Assembly: GCA_030765055.1 (NCBI GenBank)
Contig: CM060955.1
Span: 100,314,024-100,378,023, forward strand
Length of the DNA: 64,000 nucleotides
Source of the DNA: Mantis religiosa
Lineage: Eukaryota; Arthropoda; Insecta; Mantodea; Mantidae
Direction of reading: 5' to 3'
Positions 1 through 9,726 of the stretch are shown here, one piece after another. The stretch's first letter is position 1, and each line of letters opens with the position of its first letter. The notes under the pieces were generated by a model. That model saw only the letters and a program-made list of their open reading frames with translations, was not told where the DNA came from and ran no database searches. A program made the translations under genes and the position numbers.

Positions 1-984
1 AAAGATGTCTAGGCACCAGTGGCGGCTCATGCCGAAAAATAACAGCGTGCTGCGGGAAAAAGTCCATGCAACTCACCTAGTTCAGAAAAATGAAGTCCAT
101 GCGCCGATGTTTCTTCGTGGTATAAACAGAATTTCTTTCGCTTTTTGCTCAGTTTTTAAATCTTGTATTGATTGCCCTAACATATTTATATTATCCCTTT
201 CTTCTCATTATTTATTGGTTAAAGTTTTCGTAATATTAAATTACTCATACACTGAATAAAGCGAATTTATAACACGTTTCACGCTCACACACAAAGAAAC
301 TGATATAGCAACTAAATAACGTTACCCAAAGAAATACTTGGACACAATGCGAGCTCGCGAACCACATGCATTTGTTATGAGGGATTCCCGTTATGGTCGA
401 GGGAATGGAGTATCGTGCTAACATAATAGGTGCATTACAATCTGCCCTGCGATTTTATAACCATCAGGTATTGGATCTGTTTACGTAAGAAGAATGGAAT
501 TAGTTTCTAGAACTAAAATATAAAGCAATGATAGATTGTTAAATGATATTCAATGTATATTCTACAGCTATAACTATGAGTGTTGGTGGCCCTGCTTCAC
601 CGTGCAGCGAATTATCACCGCGCAACATCCAGATGCAGCAAGCATTTGTGCAAAAATCTAGTCAACTCAGGACATCGGGGAGGCAAGAGGGGGAAGGTTG
701 TACGCATGCACAATAACTGATTACCGAGCTTGCTGGCTCTCAGCACGTTGACGTCACGGATGCGTTCCACTAGTTCGCAGATGTTTTCCATGCCTCAAGA
801 ATTCATTATTGGTCGTACTTGATTTCCTATACATATAATAATGGATTGTTACGTACATGGTCTTTTAAAAATTATACAATGTGATTTATACAACAGAAAA
901 GAGTGGCTGCAGCACTGCAGCTCGTAAGGACGAGCAGACCCTGCTAGGCACCCATTTTGCACTATAATTTTTCATGTTCAAATG
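1..984. other. AT-rich region without recognised gene
   Basis: No coding, tRNA or clear repeat signal was found. The 84-residue open frame at 5-259 shows no familiar motif. A TGACGTCA (CRE-like) octamer lies near 752. Around 895-960 there are short GC-rich self-complementary stretches (CTGCAGCACTGCAG). Confidence 0.5.
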
Positions 985-1302
985 TTTTTTTTAAATAATA
1001 ATAATTCGAAGTACTGTTGTTTTAGAAAAACCCAACGTTGTTGCTATTTCTCTAATTTGAGCCGCCGATGTTCCATAATTCCTCATTACACAAGTTTTCA
1101 GAAATGAGCACATCTGAGGGCCGACTTGCACGCTCTACGTCTTCAACACTTTTTCGACCCATTTGAAAAAGTTTAGCCCATTCCTCTATGGTAGGGTTTG
1201 GGGGGAATGCTTCCCCATAAACATCGTCCAATTCCTGTTTAATTTCATTTGGAGTAAGTCCTTTTGTAAGGAACTTAATAACAGTCGAATACTCTTATGT
1301 TC
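985..1302 (-). pseudogene. mariner-type transposase N-terminal relic
   Basis: Read on the minus strand from about 1302, one frame gives FLTKGLTPNEIKQELDDVYG, then EEWAKLFQMGRKSVEDVERA and SRPSDVLISEN. This is the layout of the first helix-turn-helix of mariner transposases (xxFLxxxGxxxxEIxxxLxxVYG...W...F..GRxSxEDxxRxxRP). About 60 nt on, a shifted frame gives AAQIREIATTLGF, which fits the second helix-turn-helix. The frame breaks near 1085, so the copy is dead. No catalytic domain follows on the minus strand below 985, so it is a 5' fragment of an element. The family call rests on the motif layout; the subfamily is unknown. Confidence 0.7.
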
Positions 1303-2462
1303 AGTAGAAAGCTAGAAGCTGTTTAATCTTTAAGACATCCCTTCGATAAAATTGGGAGTGAGGGAGAACATTTAACTTATGTATGTTGTATTCCACGAAA
1401 ACATTCTATGTTTATTTTACTAGCTGAACCAGAAAAAGTGTCCTTGGTGCATAGGAATCAAAAACAAAAATAGCACAAATACCAAACTTGCATTTAGCTT
1501 TAACATCCTCCAGCAAATTTTTCAAAACTTCTCTCTTCCATACTATTCTCTAAATTGGCATTTTTATTTACTTTCTAAAAATATTAATGGTTTTAGTAAA
1601 AAATATCGCATGTTAAAGATATTAACATGGCTTACACAGTTTGCCTCCATCACTCTTTCTTTTCATTAACCATTTTCCATATATTCCTCAGCATTGTTTC
1701 GAATTTTCATCAGTTCAGCATGCATATTTTTACTGCTAAGTTTAGTTTTGTTTGCTAATGTTGTGTAACATCAATTTGAAAGCCAAAATAGCGACCCTCT
1801 TACTGTAGATTTGACTGTTGCTTCAATCTGTTGTACCTCCCTTGCAAACTAGAACGAAGTGTGTAGTGAAAGCTATATCTGCAAACGCTTATATGGCTAA
1901 CATGACAGATGGAAGGAAAAAATGTAAGAATAATTTTCAGAAAAGGGTTTAAAAATAAGTATAGTGGATAGGGGAAGTTATGTAAAAGTAACAAATCAGC
2001 TTCCTCGCGTGTGTAAGCCCAAAAAGTGGCATTTAAGCTGAGATCCTTCCAAACTAGTGATATGAACATTTCCAAGAAATGTGATACCCAAAACTACCCT
2101 TCACACGAAAGTGTTTCAACTTTTTTAAGTTATAAGAATAGCGCGTTTAAGATGTATGGCCAATAAAATGTACATCAAGTTTTCAGCGGAAGCAGCTTCT
2201 CACAGAATGAATTATTTTATAGCTGGTATTTTGTAAGCTTTCTACTATTCGAATGTGTTATAATACAATTTGACACATTCTGTACCATTAATGACTTCCG
2301 ATGTATTTATTGTAAATGTTTTGAATTTTCCACATTTTTAGTGTTAGTCCGCATTCTTTTGTTTATATTGTCATATGAAAATAATTTCATTTCATTTCTT
2401 TCTCTCCCTCTTACGCACCATATTTGATGTTTCTGATTAATTTTCTATTTTCATGTTTTCAG
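1303..2462. other. AT-rich region, possible old repeat
   Basis: No gene was recognised. The stretch 1780-2090 shares phrases with other parts of the window (for example AGTATAGTGGATAG near 1961 and again near 39600), so it may be a diverged copy of an old dispersed repeat. The 91-residue minus frame at 1800-2075 has no known motif. Confidence 0.35.
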
Positions 2463-2512
2463 GTAAGATCTCCTGAATCTGCTGGCCATTTAATACAGAA
2501 ACTAGCCCACAG
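2463..2512 (+). CDS. Exon-like segment of an unknown host gene
   Basis: A strong 3' splice site (pyrimidine-rich ttttctattttcatgttttc then AG at 2461-2462) is followed by 50 nt. Its first frame is fully open and reads VRSPESAGHLIQKLAHR; it then meets a 5' splice-like GTAGGA at 2513. Its base composition is much richer in GC than the flanks, and no repeat match was seen elsewhere in the window. It has no start codon, so it would be an internal exon of a gene whose other exons lie mostly outside the window. I do not recognise the protein. A chance splice-like pair is possible because the segment is short. Confidence 0.4.
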
Positions 2513-3395
2513 GTAGGAAAGTTTTGTATTACAGAAGTTTCTTTTAACTCGTGTGTATATTTGGAAATAAGGTTAAGAAACTCATACCCTTTTGTTTTGA
2601 ATCATTTGTAGTGTCGGAAGTGCAGGATTACTTGTACTATTAATGTCTAAAAAAGGAAAATAGGCAATATGCTGCATTGAGGAATTCATATATGGGTAAA
2701 ATATCAGGGCACCGTTAAACACAGAATGTAGAACAGTGCGCCATACATAGTAAATTATCAATTTCAGACTTTAATAACGTTTCGTTTTCTAGATTTACAC
2801 TCTATGATAAGAGAGAAATTTGAATAAATTTTCATATTATTCGTCCAAAACGCGAGTTTTATGAAGAAAAATAGGAATGAAATTTCCAATTTTATTTCAC
2901 TATTATTTAATTGATGTTGATGCTATAACACAATCAATCAACAAATTGACACACTGATTTCCATTTAATAGCATTATGAACTTCCACTTTAAGCCTTGAA
3001 GAGAAGAATCCTATATTCCACAATAAATATACCTAGGTATACTTGTGTTATGAAACATTGTTTTAATGAACTTTTACTTTAAAAATTTACTGTAAATAGT
3101 GTGTAGAAATTAATATGAATAAGACCGCAAAAGTTGTGGTATGTAATATCAGCAACTGACGATGAAGTCGTTTTTTCGTCCAACCGAAAAAGCTAATTGA
3201 AATATATAGATACTTGAAGTACTTGATATTTATTTGAGCAGTTTCCATTACAGTTGCACTACAATGAATTTGACATCAAACATGCTGTATTATACCTCCT
3301 GTACAAATACATGAAATTGCTGACCCAAGATATACTCGCTGGCTCAGGTCCCCTGGCTATAAGCCTTTGGTTTTCCTAAACAGCTTAGTGTCATT
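2513..3395. other. AT-rich region without recognised gene
   Basis: Low-complexity, AT-rich sequence of intronic or intergenic character. No open frame of note, tRNA-like structure or repeat end was seen. Confidence 0.5.
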
Positions 3396-4330
3396 TCTTC
3401 TGGACCTTCACTTCTTTTACTCTAATCCACTTTTCTCTTAACTTTTATCAGAATTCTCCTATACATATATTTTTCTTTTCACCCATTCCCGTTAACATTC
3501 ATAACGCCACTACCTCTTTACTCATACTGTCCCATTTCTTATCCTATATTTTCTCCTGGAATTTGTTAACTCCTTACATTCTACCAGATAATGAACAGTG
3601 CTCTCTTCATCTTCACAAAATTCACATATCCCTACGTAATTACTTCTCAACCCTTTTAGATATTATTCCTACTCTCATCCATGCTATGCCTTCTCTTCCA
3701 ATTTTGTCACATTGATCTATATATTTTTCCCTAACCCATTTTGTCTTTAATTGCTTATAAAATATCAAAGATTTATTTTCCTCTATACTTTCCCATATCT
3801 CCTGCCTATCTATGTCTTCAACTCTGGTTTTCACTTCCTTCCAAAAACCGCTATAATTTGACTCCTCTGCTCTCCATAGATCTCCCATGCCCATCTTCGA
3901 TACCATTTTTCCAATTCCGACCACCAGCTGTTTGTGTTCTTAATGCTTTTCTGTTGATTCATGCACAGATTCAATAATTCCCCTTTCTGCCCTTTAATAC
4001 ACTTATACCAGAATTTCAGTATTTTCTCTATTATTATTCCCCTCTTTTTTGTATTTCCCTACTCAAGTAATGCCAGTTCTCTTGGTGCCGATTTTGGCAG
4101 CCCTAGTAGTTCTTTCCAAAACAATCTATACATCTAGTCTAATTGTGTTTCTATCTCTGATGTGCGACATACCTCCCTTACGTACATTGTTCTGGCTTCA
4201 ACGACCCCTTCATACATTCTTTCTAGCCATCTAACTGACATCTCCAGTTTATGTTTACATATTCTTACCCCTGTCATTGCCGCCCTGCCGTTATACTTGA
4301 AATATAGATATTCAGAATGCTGCATGGTAG
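3396..4330 (-). pseudogene. Non-LTR retrotransposon (LINE) C-terminal relic
   Basis: The minus strand carries two open stretches, 4325-4134 and 3924-3640. The first reads RWLERMYEGVVEARTMY and the second holds WESIEENKSLIFYKQLKTKW. Further downstream on the minus strand (about 3620-3540) a frame reads CEFCEDEESTVHYLVECKE, a CxxC...H...C knuckle like the one closing many LINE second ORFs. Together they look like the region after the reverse transcriptase palm, ending in the zinc knuckle. Several frame changes and stops separate the pieces. No polymerase YADD motif was found here, so the copy appears 5'-truncated, the usual fate of LINEs. The clade (Jockey, I or other) is not certain. Confidence 0.55.
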
Positions 4331-4361
4331 TGTAGAAAAGTGAAGCTTAAATATAATATAA

Positions 4362-4547
4362 AGTATTAACCGGGCTTGTGGGCCGTGGTCTACCGGGCCT
4401 GAGACTGTTGCAACAGCAACTTGAGACTTCCGCCAGGACACTTCGATCGCACTGCCACTGAAGATGTCTGCCGCAGCCGCAGACGAAACATCTGGGAAGA
4501 TGAAGAAGGAGCCCAGTAGACCACGGCCCACAAGCCCGGTTAATACT
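4362..4547. mobile_element. Hairpin element with 32-bp perfect inverted arms
   Basis: Bases 4362-4393 (starting AGTATTAACCGGGCTTGTGG) are the exact reverse complement of 4516-4547. The 122-nt centre holds GAAGATGTCTGCCGCAGC and GACGAAACATCTGGGAAGATG. Each arm contains TTAA near its outer end, which would suit a TTAA-targeting element, but no longer target duplication is provable because it lies inside the palindrome. The sequence just outside, GGCCGTGAAAGCTTACGAATTTTAATAAAGC, looks like the 3' tail of a transcript. It could be a foldback/MITE or the 3' hairpin of a retroelement. Confidence 0.6.
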
Positions 4548-4559
4548 CCGGCCGTGAAA

Positions 4560-6417
4560 GCTTACGAATTTTAATAAAGCTTAAATAAAAAAATGTACTT
4601 CCATTTCGAACTTCCTTTTACGTAGAAAAATATTCATGGTAATTTATTTTCTGTAGCTCCTCTGAGTTTCCATTTGTATAGTTTTGTATAACTGAAAAAC
4701 CTAAGTGACGCTCAAAGCTTTATAGAAGGAGAAATGAATAACTACTAATTTGCAGAATTTTTGTAACTTTAGACAGTTTTGGAATATTCCGAAATTATGC
4801 TTTGTATATGCTTGAAAGTTTGTAATTCAATTTTGTTTGCCTAGTTTCTGTAGCCAGAACTGGTTAAAAGGGTTAATGATTTGAATAATTTTTCGATGAA
4901 TAAATACTTAATGTTTAATTTAAAGTCATTCCTACATAAAATGTGTTTAGAATAACGTAGCATAAAGAGAAGAGTTACGTGAATGCTGTAATACATAACG
5001 GGTATACGTGAAGAAAATTGCGTGAGTGTACCGCATCAGACTTTTTCGCAATTATGATGATAGGAATTAAATTCTTAGTGAGATACACTCAAGGATATGG
5101 CCGATATAAAAGTCTCTTTTATTACGATCGTCCTTGGCCCATACACAGAAGCACATTCAGATAAATATACACACCAACGCTTCCCTTGCACAAAAAGGTC
5201 TAGAACATCACTTTTTAAAATAATTTATGGCGCAATAAAAAAGTTGCGCCAGAGATGTTGGCCCATCAGCGTTTCTTACTACTGCTCTTGAAAGGTGATT
5301 AACATTGTGTGACATTAACGAGCGGCATCTTAATTGTGGACAAGGAGTCGTTAGAAAACTTGAGTTCCTCTACAGTGCAAAGTCAGAGTTAGCTTCTGCA
5401 CGTAATCTGCAATAGTCCTCATGATATGAATATCGTATCGGGAAGGACGCCGTGGTGAGAGTAATCTAGTATATTGTATCACAGATCAACATGGATAAAA
5501 TGTGTATTATTACTTTCTCTCCCATCTAAGTGGAGTGAGTAGAAGCAATGCTTTCCACCCAAATATTGATATAGAACTTTCACCAAAATTCAGGTTTTAA
5601 AGTCTATAAAAAAGTTTTCGATAAACAACAAACTTTCATTGCTGAATATATTTTATTTATTAAAATGACACCTACACACATTTTATCTTTTAATAAAGTT
5701 TCATGCCATTATCTCTTAGTGCTAATAAAGACACGCTTATTATATATATTGTTCTTTGGCACTTGAGAAAATTGATTCTTTAGTCGAAGGTATTTTCTGC
5801 ACATAGAAATTAGAGAAATCATATTAAAATATAGCGCGCAGTACTGTATTTGATTCCATGTTTGAAATACATAAACACGCTTGCATGGTTACAGTGAGCA
5901 ATAGATAACATTAGTGTCACCGATCGCATTATTTCGTTGAAGCCGCGCAAAGCCGGAGCTACGCGTGGGCAGAGACAGATAGTGTTTCGCAGTGGTAAAC
6001 GCTTACCGAGAGAGAGATAAACAGAGGAAGAAAGAGACAGAGAAGTATGGATAGTTCTCTCCTTCTTCCGCTGCGTCGTGAAAGGCAGAGAAACTTCGGC
6101 AGTTTTCGAGAACAATGACTGGGAGGTATAAATAGCACCACGGACGGATGAGTTCGCTTCCATAAGTGGAGGATGAAATAAGGCGCCGGGCTACTAAATT
6201 ATGCGCCAATTTACCATCACATAGAAGTGCCCTGGTTAGGTCTCTTGATGATTATGATCCAATTTGACGTCGTCTTCGACTTTTCCAGGTTCCCCGCAGG
6301 GCTTGCGGGCATCCGAGGTAACCACGGAGCAAATCCACCAGCAGCAAAAACTGAGCTCCCTTAATCAAACCAAGTGGTCTCTAAATTATCCAAAACAAAT
6401 CAAATTTAATCTACTTC
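4560..6417. other. AT-rich region without recognised gene
   Basis: No supported gene. Open frames at 5097-5291 and in the 5819-6209 cluster overlap on the minus strand, show no known motif and include low-complexity SLSLSVY-type sequence. An inverted ACGG/CCGT-rich patch near 5950-6200 is unassigned. Confidence 0.45.
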
Positions 6418-6432
6418 ATCGCTAGGGTGCAT

Positions 6433-6730
6433 TGCCCGCCTCGGTAGCGTGGTGGTAGCATGTCTGCCTCACGTTCAAGAGGTCCCGAGTTCGAATGTCG
6501 GTCAGGGTGAGTTACCTGGATAAGGTTCTTTCCGGAGTTTTCCCTTATCCTGAAAGACGAATGTCGGGTAACTCTAAGCTCTATGGACCCCGGACTCATT
6601 TCAGCATCATTTCAGCATTCATCGTCCGATATGACTTAACGTTGGAGGACGTAAATTACAACAAAAATAAAAAAATAAAAAATTAATAAATTAATAAATA
6701 AATAAAATTTAAAAAAAGAATAAAAATATA
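6433..6730 (+). mobile_element. Main tRNA-derived SINE, full-length copy
   Basis: The head CCGCCTCGGTAGCGTGG (box A region) is followed by a box B GAGTTCGAATG, the body GAGTTACCTGGATAAGG and the family's 3' end GTTGGAGGACGTAAATTACA. A long A-rich tail runs to 6730. A 15-bp target duplication flanks it: ATCGCTAGGGTGCAT at 6418-6432 and ATCGCCAGGGTGCAT at 6731-6745 (one mismatch). This copy defines the family's extent, about 230 bp plus tail. Its promoter is internal (RNA polymerase III A and B boxes), and it would depend on a LINE for transposition. Confidence 0.92.
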
Positions 6731-6931
6731 ATCGCCAGGGTGCATCAGGCATAGTATTGTGTCTTCCTTAGAGGAGTAATATACTATCTCAAGTCTTGCC
6801 ACCATTCTTATACAAAAAAAAAAAATCCCTCCTTAACTATCCTAAGAAAAGAAAATCCTTCCTGCGGTAAAACCCAATCCTGGGTGGGCACGCAGCAAAA
6901 ATATTCGGGCTAAACACAGCCTGTCAGTAGC

Positions 6932-6987
<56 letters not shown>

Positions 6988-6993
6988 TGTGTT
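6932..6993. repeat. (TG)n microsatellite
   Basis: Dinucleotide run with two interruptions, seen directly. Confidence 0.95.
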
Positions 6994-7071
6994 GTTCAAT
7001 TGTGTGCGTACAGCTATTTGAAGTATACCGCAAGTGAATTCTTTCATTGGTTTATGTGTGGTGAAGCAACG

Positions 7072-7208
7072 AGAGACTTAGTTTGTATATGACACGTCAT
7101 TTTTAGAGCGTGTAAGGGGTGTACAAAGTGTGCTTTTACTGAAATAAAGAACGTTTTAAATCTTCAAACAAGGCTTTTAATTCCACGAACCCCCAAAGTC
7201 ACATTATG
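7072..7208 (+). repeat. LTR-like fragment, copy 1
   Basis: This matches 31203-31333 with roughly three-quarters identity by eye. Shared landmarks are a GAAATAAAGAACRTTTT block, which contains a polyadenylation signal, then CTTTTAATTCYACGARCCC and AAAGTCACA at the 3' end. The signal followed by a terminal TCACA is typical of the R-U5 end of an LTR. No internal retroviral-type genes lie next to it, so it would be a truncated or solo LTR. Confidence 0.4.
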
Positions 7209-8260
7209 CATGTGCGGTGTTGAACTTTTCGCTATATATACTAACATTACATTAAAAAGTTTTAGAAAATTTTGACATGAAATATTTCGACGGAGAGGAA
7301 ATCAGTGTCAATTACTTAAAATAAAATTTAAAAAAATTAAATGTGCCTTATTTTCGTTAGTAGAATTGTTCCAATGGCAGGCATTTAGTCAATTTTATTT
7401 TGCATAAATTTTCAGCAGTTACTTTTATCTATCATCTTAAGAAGATCCATATTAGACTGTAATCGAAAGTCAAATTTTTAGAGCCGGCTGCTATGAAATG
7501 ACTGAAATTCCGTTTTCCTGGCATCGCAAGAATTAAAAATAAATAATCGCATAACATTTGTTCTTTTTGAGAAAATTATAAATAATTAACAGTTCAAACT
7601 AATAATTACTATTTTTACTAATGGTTTGTTCCTTTCAACAAAAAAAAAAAAAAAAAAAAAAAAAAACTTGGAGTGAACGTTTGTGCTTTAATTAGATCTA
7701 CATATTTTGTGCAGTAAAATCTCTTATGATTTGCCAGTTATGCAGAAGTCATCAGATTGAAGATTACTTCTGAGGATACTCGTTTGCAGTGAAAGTATTT
7801 TAAACATACTGCATTTTATAATAAAAATCGTTAGTGATTTTCGAGCAAATTGAAAATTTTAAGATTTTTGTACATTTTCAAAACCATAATGTGGCATGCT
7901 GGAGGGCTGGCTTGCATTATGCTGTTGATGGGATTTAGCACTACGACCAAACTTAATCTATTATCCTGGGAGGCAGGATGAGGCAAGAGGACACATCAAA
8001 GATTAGTGACAGTGCAGAGGGCGGGGTCGCAACATTTACCTACATTGGAAACTCCACCTTATGACAGTACAACCGGTATCCCACCTACCATGGTCCTAAA
8101 ACGGCACACTATGTCGGCCCGGAGACCGCAGACCAGAGGAAGACAGCTTCGAGAGTTATGACGTATTTTATTCTGCAGTGCGTGTGACGTCAGACAAGAG
8201 CCGTGTAGTACCAAGTTGCCTATATAAATGGCGCTGTGAGTACAGAATCTGAGGGATCAG
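7209..8260. other. AT-rich region with possible old repeat
   Basis: No gene was seen in 7209-8260. A 27-nt poly(A) run lies at 7640-7666. The part 7480-7830 shares phrases with 15830-16150 and 45000-45060 (GCAGAAG..CATC.AGATTGAAGA, AGATCTACAT), suggesting an old dispersed repeat. A TGACGTCA site (8188) and a TATAAA motif (8223-8228) lie just upstream of the hAT-like relic. Confidence 0.35.
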
Positions 8261-8261
8261 T

Positions 8262-8636
8262 CAGGTGTAGCGCTTTTGATGTCGACAATGTAGCTGCCAT
8301 GTACCAAATGGAACTGTTAAATTTACAATGTGACGTTTATCCAAACACAAATATATACACAAGGAAGACTTGGCTGAATTTTACAAGAATGTCCTCCAAA
8401 CCAGATTTCCGAGGTTGTATTCGCTTGCCGCACGGACATTGTGTATGTTTGTCTCGACATATGTGTACGATTTTTTTTTTCTGTTATGAAGTTAGCTAAG
8501 TCCAAACCCCGAATTAACTTGTCGGATCGCTACCTAACATGCAGCCTTCGATTAAAAATTTCCCAGAAATTGTGTCCCGACATTGATCAACTAGTTAAAG
8601 AACAACGAAACAGAAAGTGTCGGAAAATGTACACGT
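8262..8636 (+). pseudogene. hAT/ZBED-like transposase C-terminal relic
   Basis: One frame reads FDVDNVAAMYQMELLNLQCD, matching the signature before the C-terminal dimerisation region of EPM2AIP1/GTF2IRD2-type hAT proteins (FxVD...xQMELxxLQCD). After a frame change at the T-run (8469-8481), the next frame reads FSVMKLAKSKPRINLSD and later CPDIDQLVKEQ. This matches the hATC dimerisation motif (FSxMKxxKSKxRxxLTD...PDIDxLV). The order and spacing fit the family. The frameshift at the homopolymer and a diverged middle make it non-functional. The N-terminal zinc finger and catalytic parts are not present upstream. Confidence 0.7.
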
Positions 8637-8846
8637 AACTAATTTTGTTCTGAATGGGTCTTCTCTATTTTGCAGAGAAAATTAATTTTTCTTTCATTTT
8701 ATTTACTGTATAACATACCTGACCTTCAGATAAACTACGAGTTGAAGTTCTATATATTTTCTCTAGAACAGAGCCAAAATGTAATTGTTTATAAACTTGA
8801 CTAATTGTGTAATTAAAACAGTCAGCATTAATATTACAACTTAGAT

Positions 8847-9085
8847 GCCTGCCTCGGTAACGTATAGAGTAGCATGTATGCCTCACGTTCAATAGGTCCC
8901 GAGTTCGAATCTCGGCCAGGGTTACTTGCATAAGGTATTTCCGGGGGTTTTCCTGATCCTAAAAGACGTATGTTGGTAAGTCTAAGCTCCGTGGACCTAT
9001 GGCTCATTCGAGCATCATTTCACCCATTTCATTCAACGTCCGATATGACAACGTTGGAGGATGTAAATTACAACAACAAAAAATA
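8847..9085 (+). mobile_element. Main tRNA-derived SINE
   Basis: Head GCCTGCCTCGGTAACG, box B GAGTTCGAATC, body and 3' end ACAACGTTGGAGGATG then AAATTACAACAACAAAAA. The body lacks part of GAGTTACCTGG. No clear target duplication was found. Confidence 0.88.
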
Positions 9086-9196
9086 CCCAAGATATAAGTT
9101 GTACATATTGATACCCGATACGTTTACTGTCTTCCCTATGCTGTTGGAACCCCAACACATCAAACTATTTCCTTCCTCTTGGGCAGCAGAAATCAG

Positions 9197-9220
9197 CCGA
9201 GGCTAACGAAAAAGACAGGC
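9197..9220 (+). repeat. Left terminal inverted repeat of P-like element
   Basis: Twenty-four bases, inverted match to 13596-13619 with mismatches at positions 4, 16 and 21. Confidence 0.8.
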
Positions 9221-9456
9221 TATGGTGCGTTTGAATCAGCTGATAACAGCAGTCCTAACCTGTACAGTATAGGCTTTGAACTGTATGTCGTTCGTGTGGT
9301 CTGTGTGATATTACGTTTGTTTTACTTTTTTAACTAGTGAAATTAATAATATTTAGTGGTTCAGGTTAGTGAAAAAGTGTTATATTATCATGTAGTTAAC
9401 ACATATTCCAGTTTGTTCGTAAATTTTATGTATTTAGTAGTGTTTTCAAGTAGGCT

Positions 9457-9707
9457 GTAAGTTAACCTCTGGGAACGTTCTAACGGCTTCGATGCCATAT
9501 TGCATCTTTTCATTTGAATCTAGATTGAAGCATTTATTTTAGTAAATTCTGCTTATTCTTTTATTATACGTGTGATATTACATAGTTCTATCTTTGTTTA
9601 AACGTACAGAAAAATTATCTCCATTATTAAACAAAATAATAACTTCTGTGTTCAACCACATGGTGGATACAAGTTAATGTTACTATTACTATTATTTTCC
9701 TTTTTAG
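9457..9707 (+). other. Candidate 5' intron of the transposase gene
   Basis: A consensus donor GTAAGT (9457-9462) and an acceptor with a pyrimidine tract (ttattttcctttttAG, AG at 9706-9707) bracket 251 nt just upstream of the THAP start codon at 9727. Splicing would join a non-coding leader to the coding exon. P-family elements commonly contain introns. The call is inference from splice motifs only. Confidence 0.4.
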
Positions 9708-9726
9708 GTACTCAGAGTTGTAAAAG

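Noticed and set aside
6411..6599. Minus-strand frame reading MSPGSIELRV...SNSGPLEREAD
   Set aside because: It is the antisense of the main SINE and recurs wherever that SINE does (also 25152-25379, 49130-49354). Not a gene.
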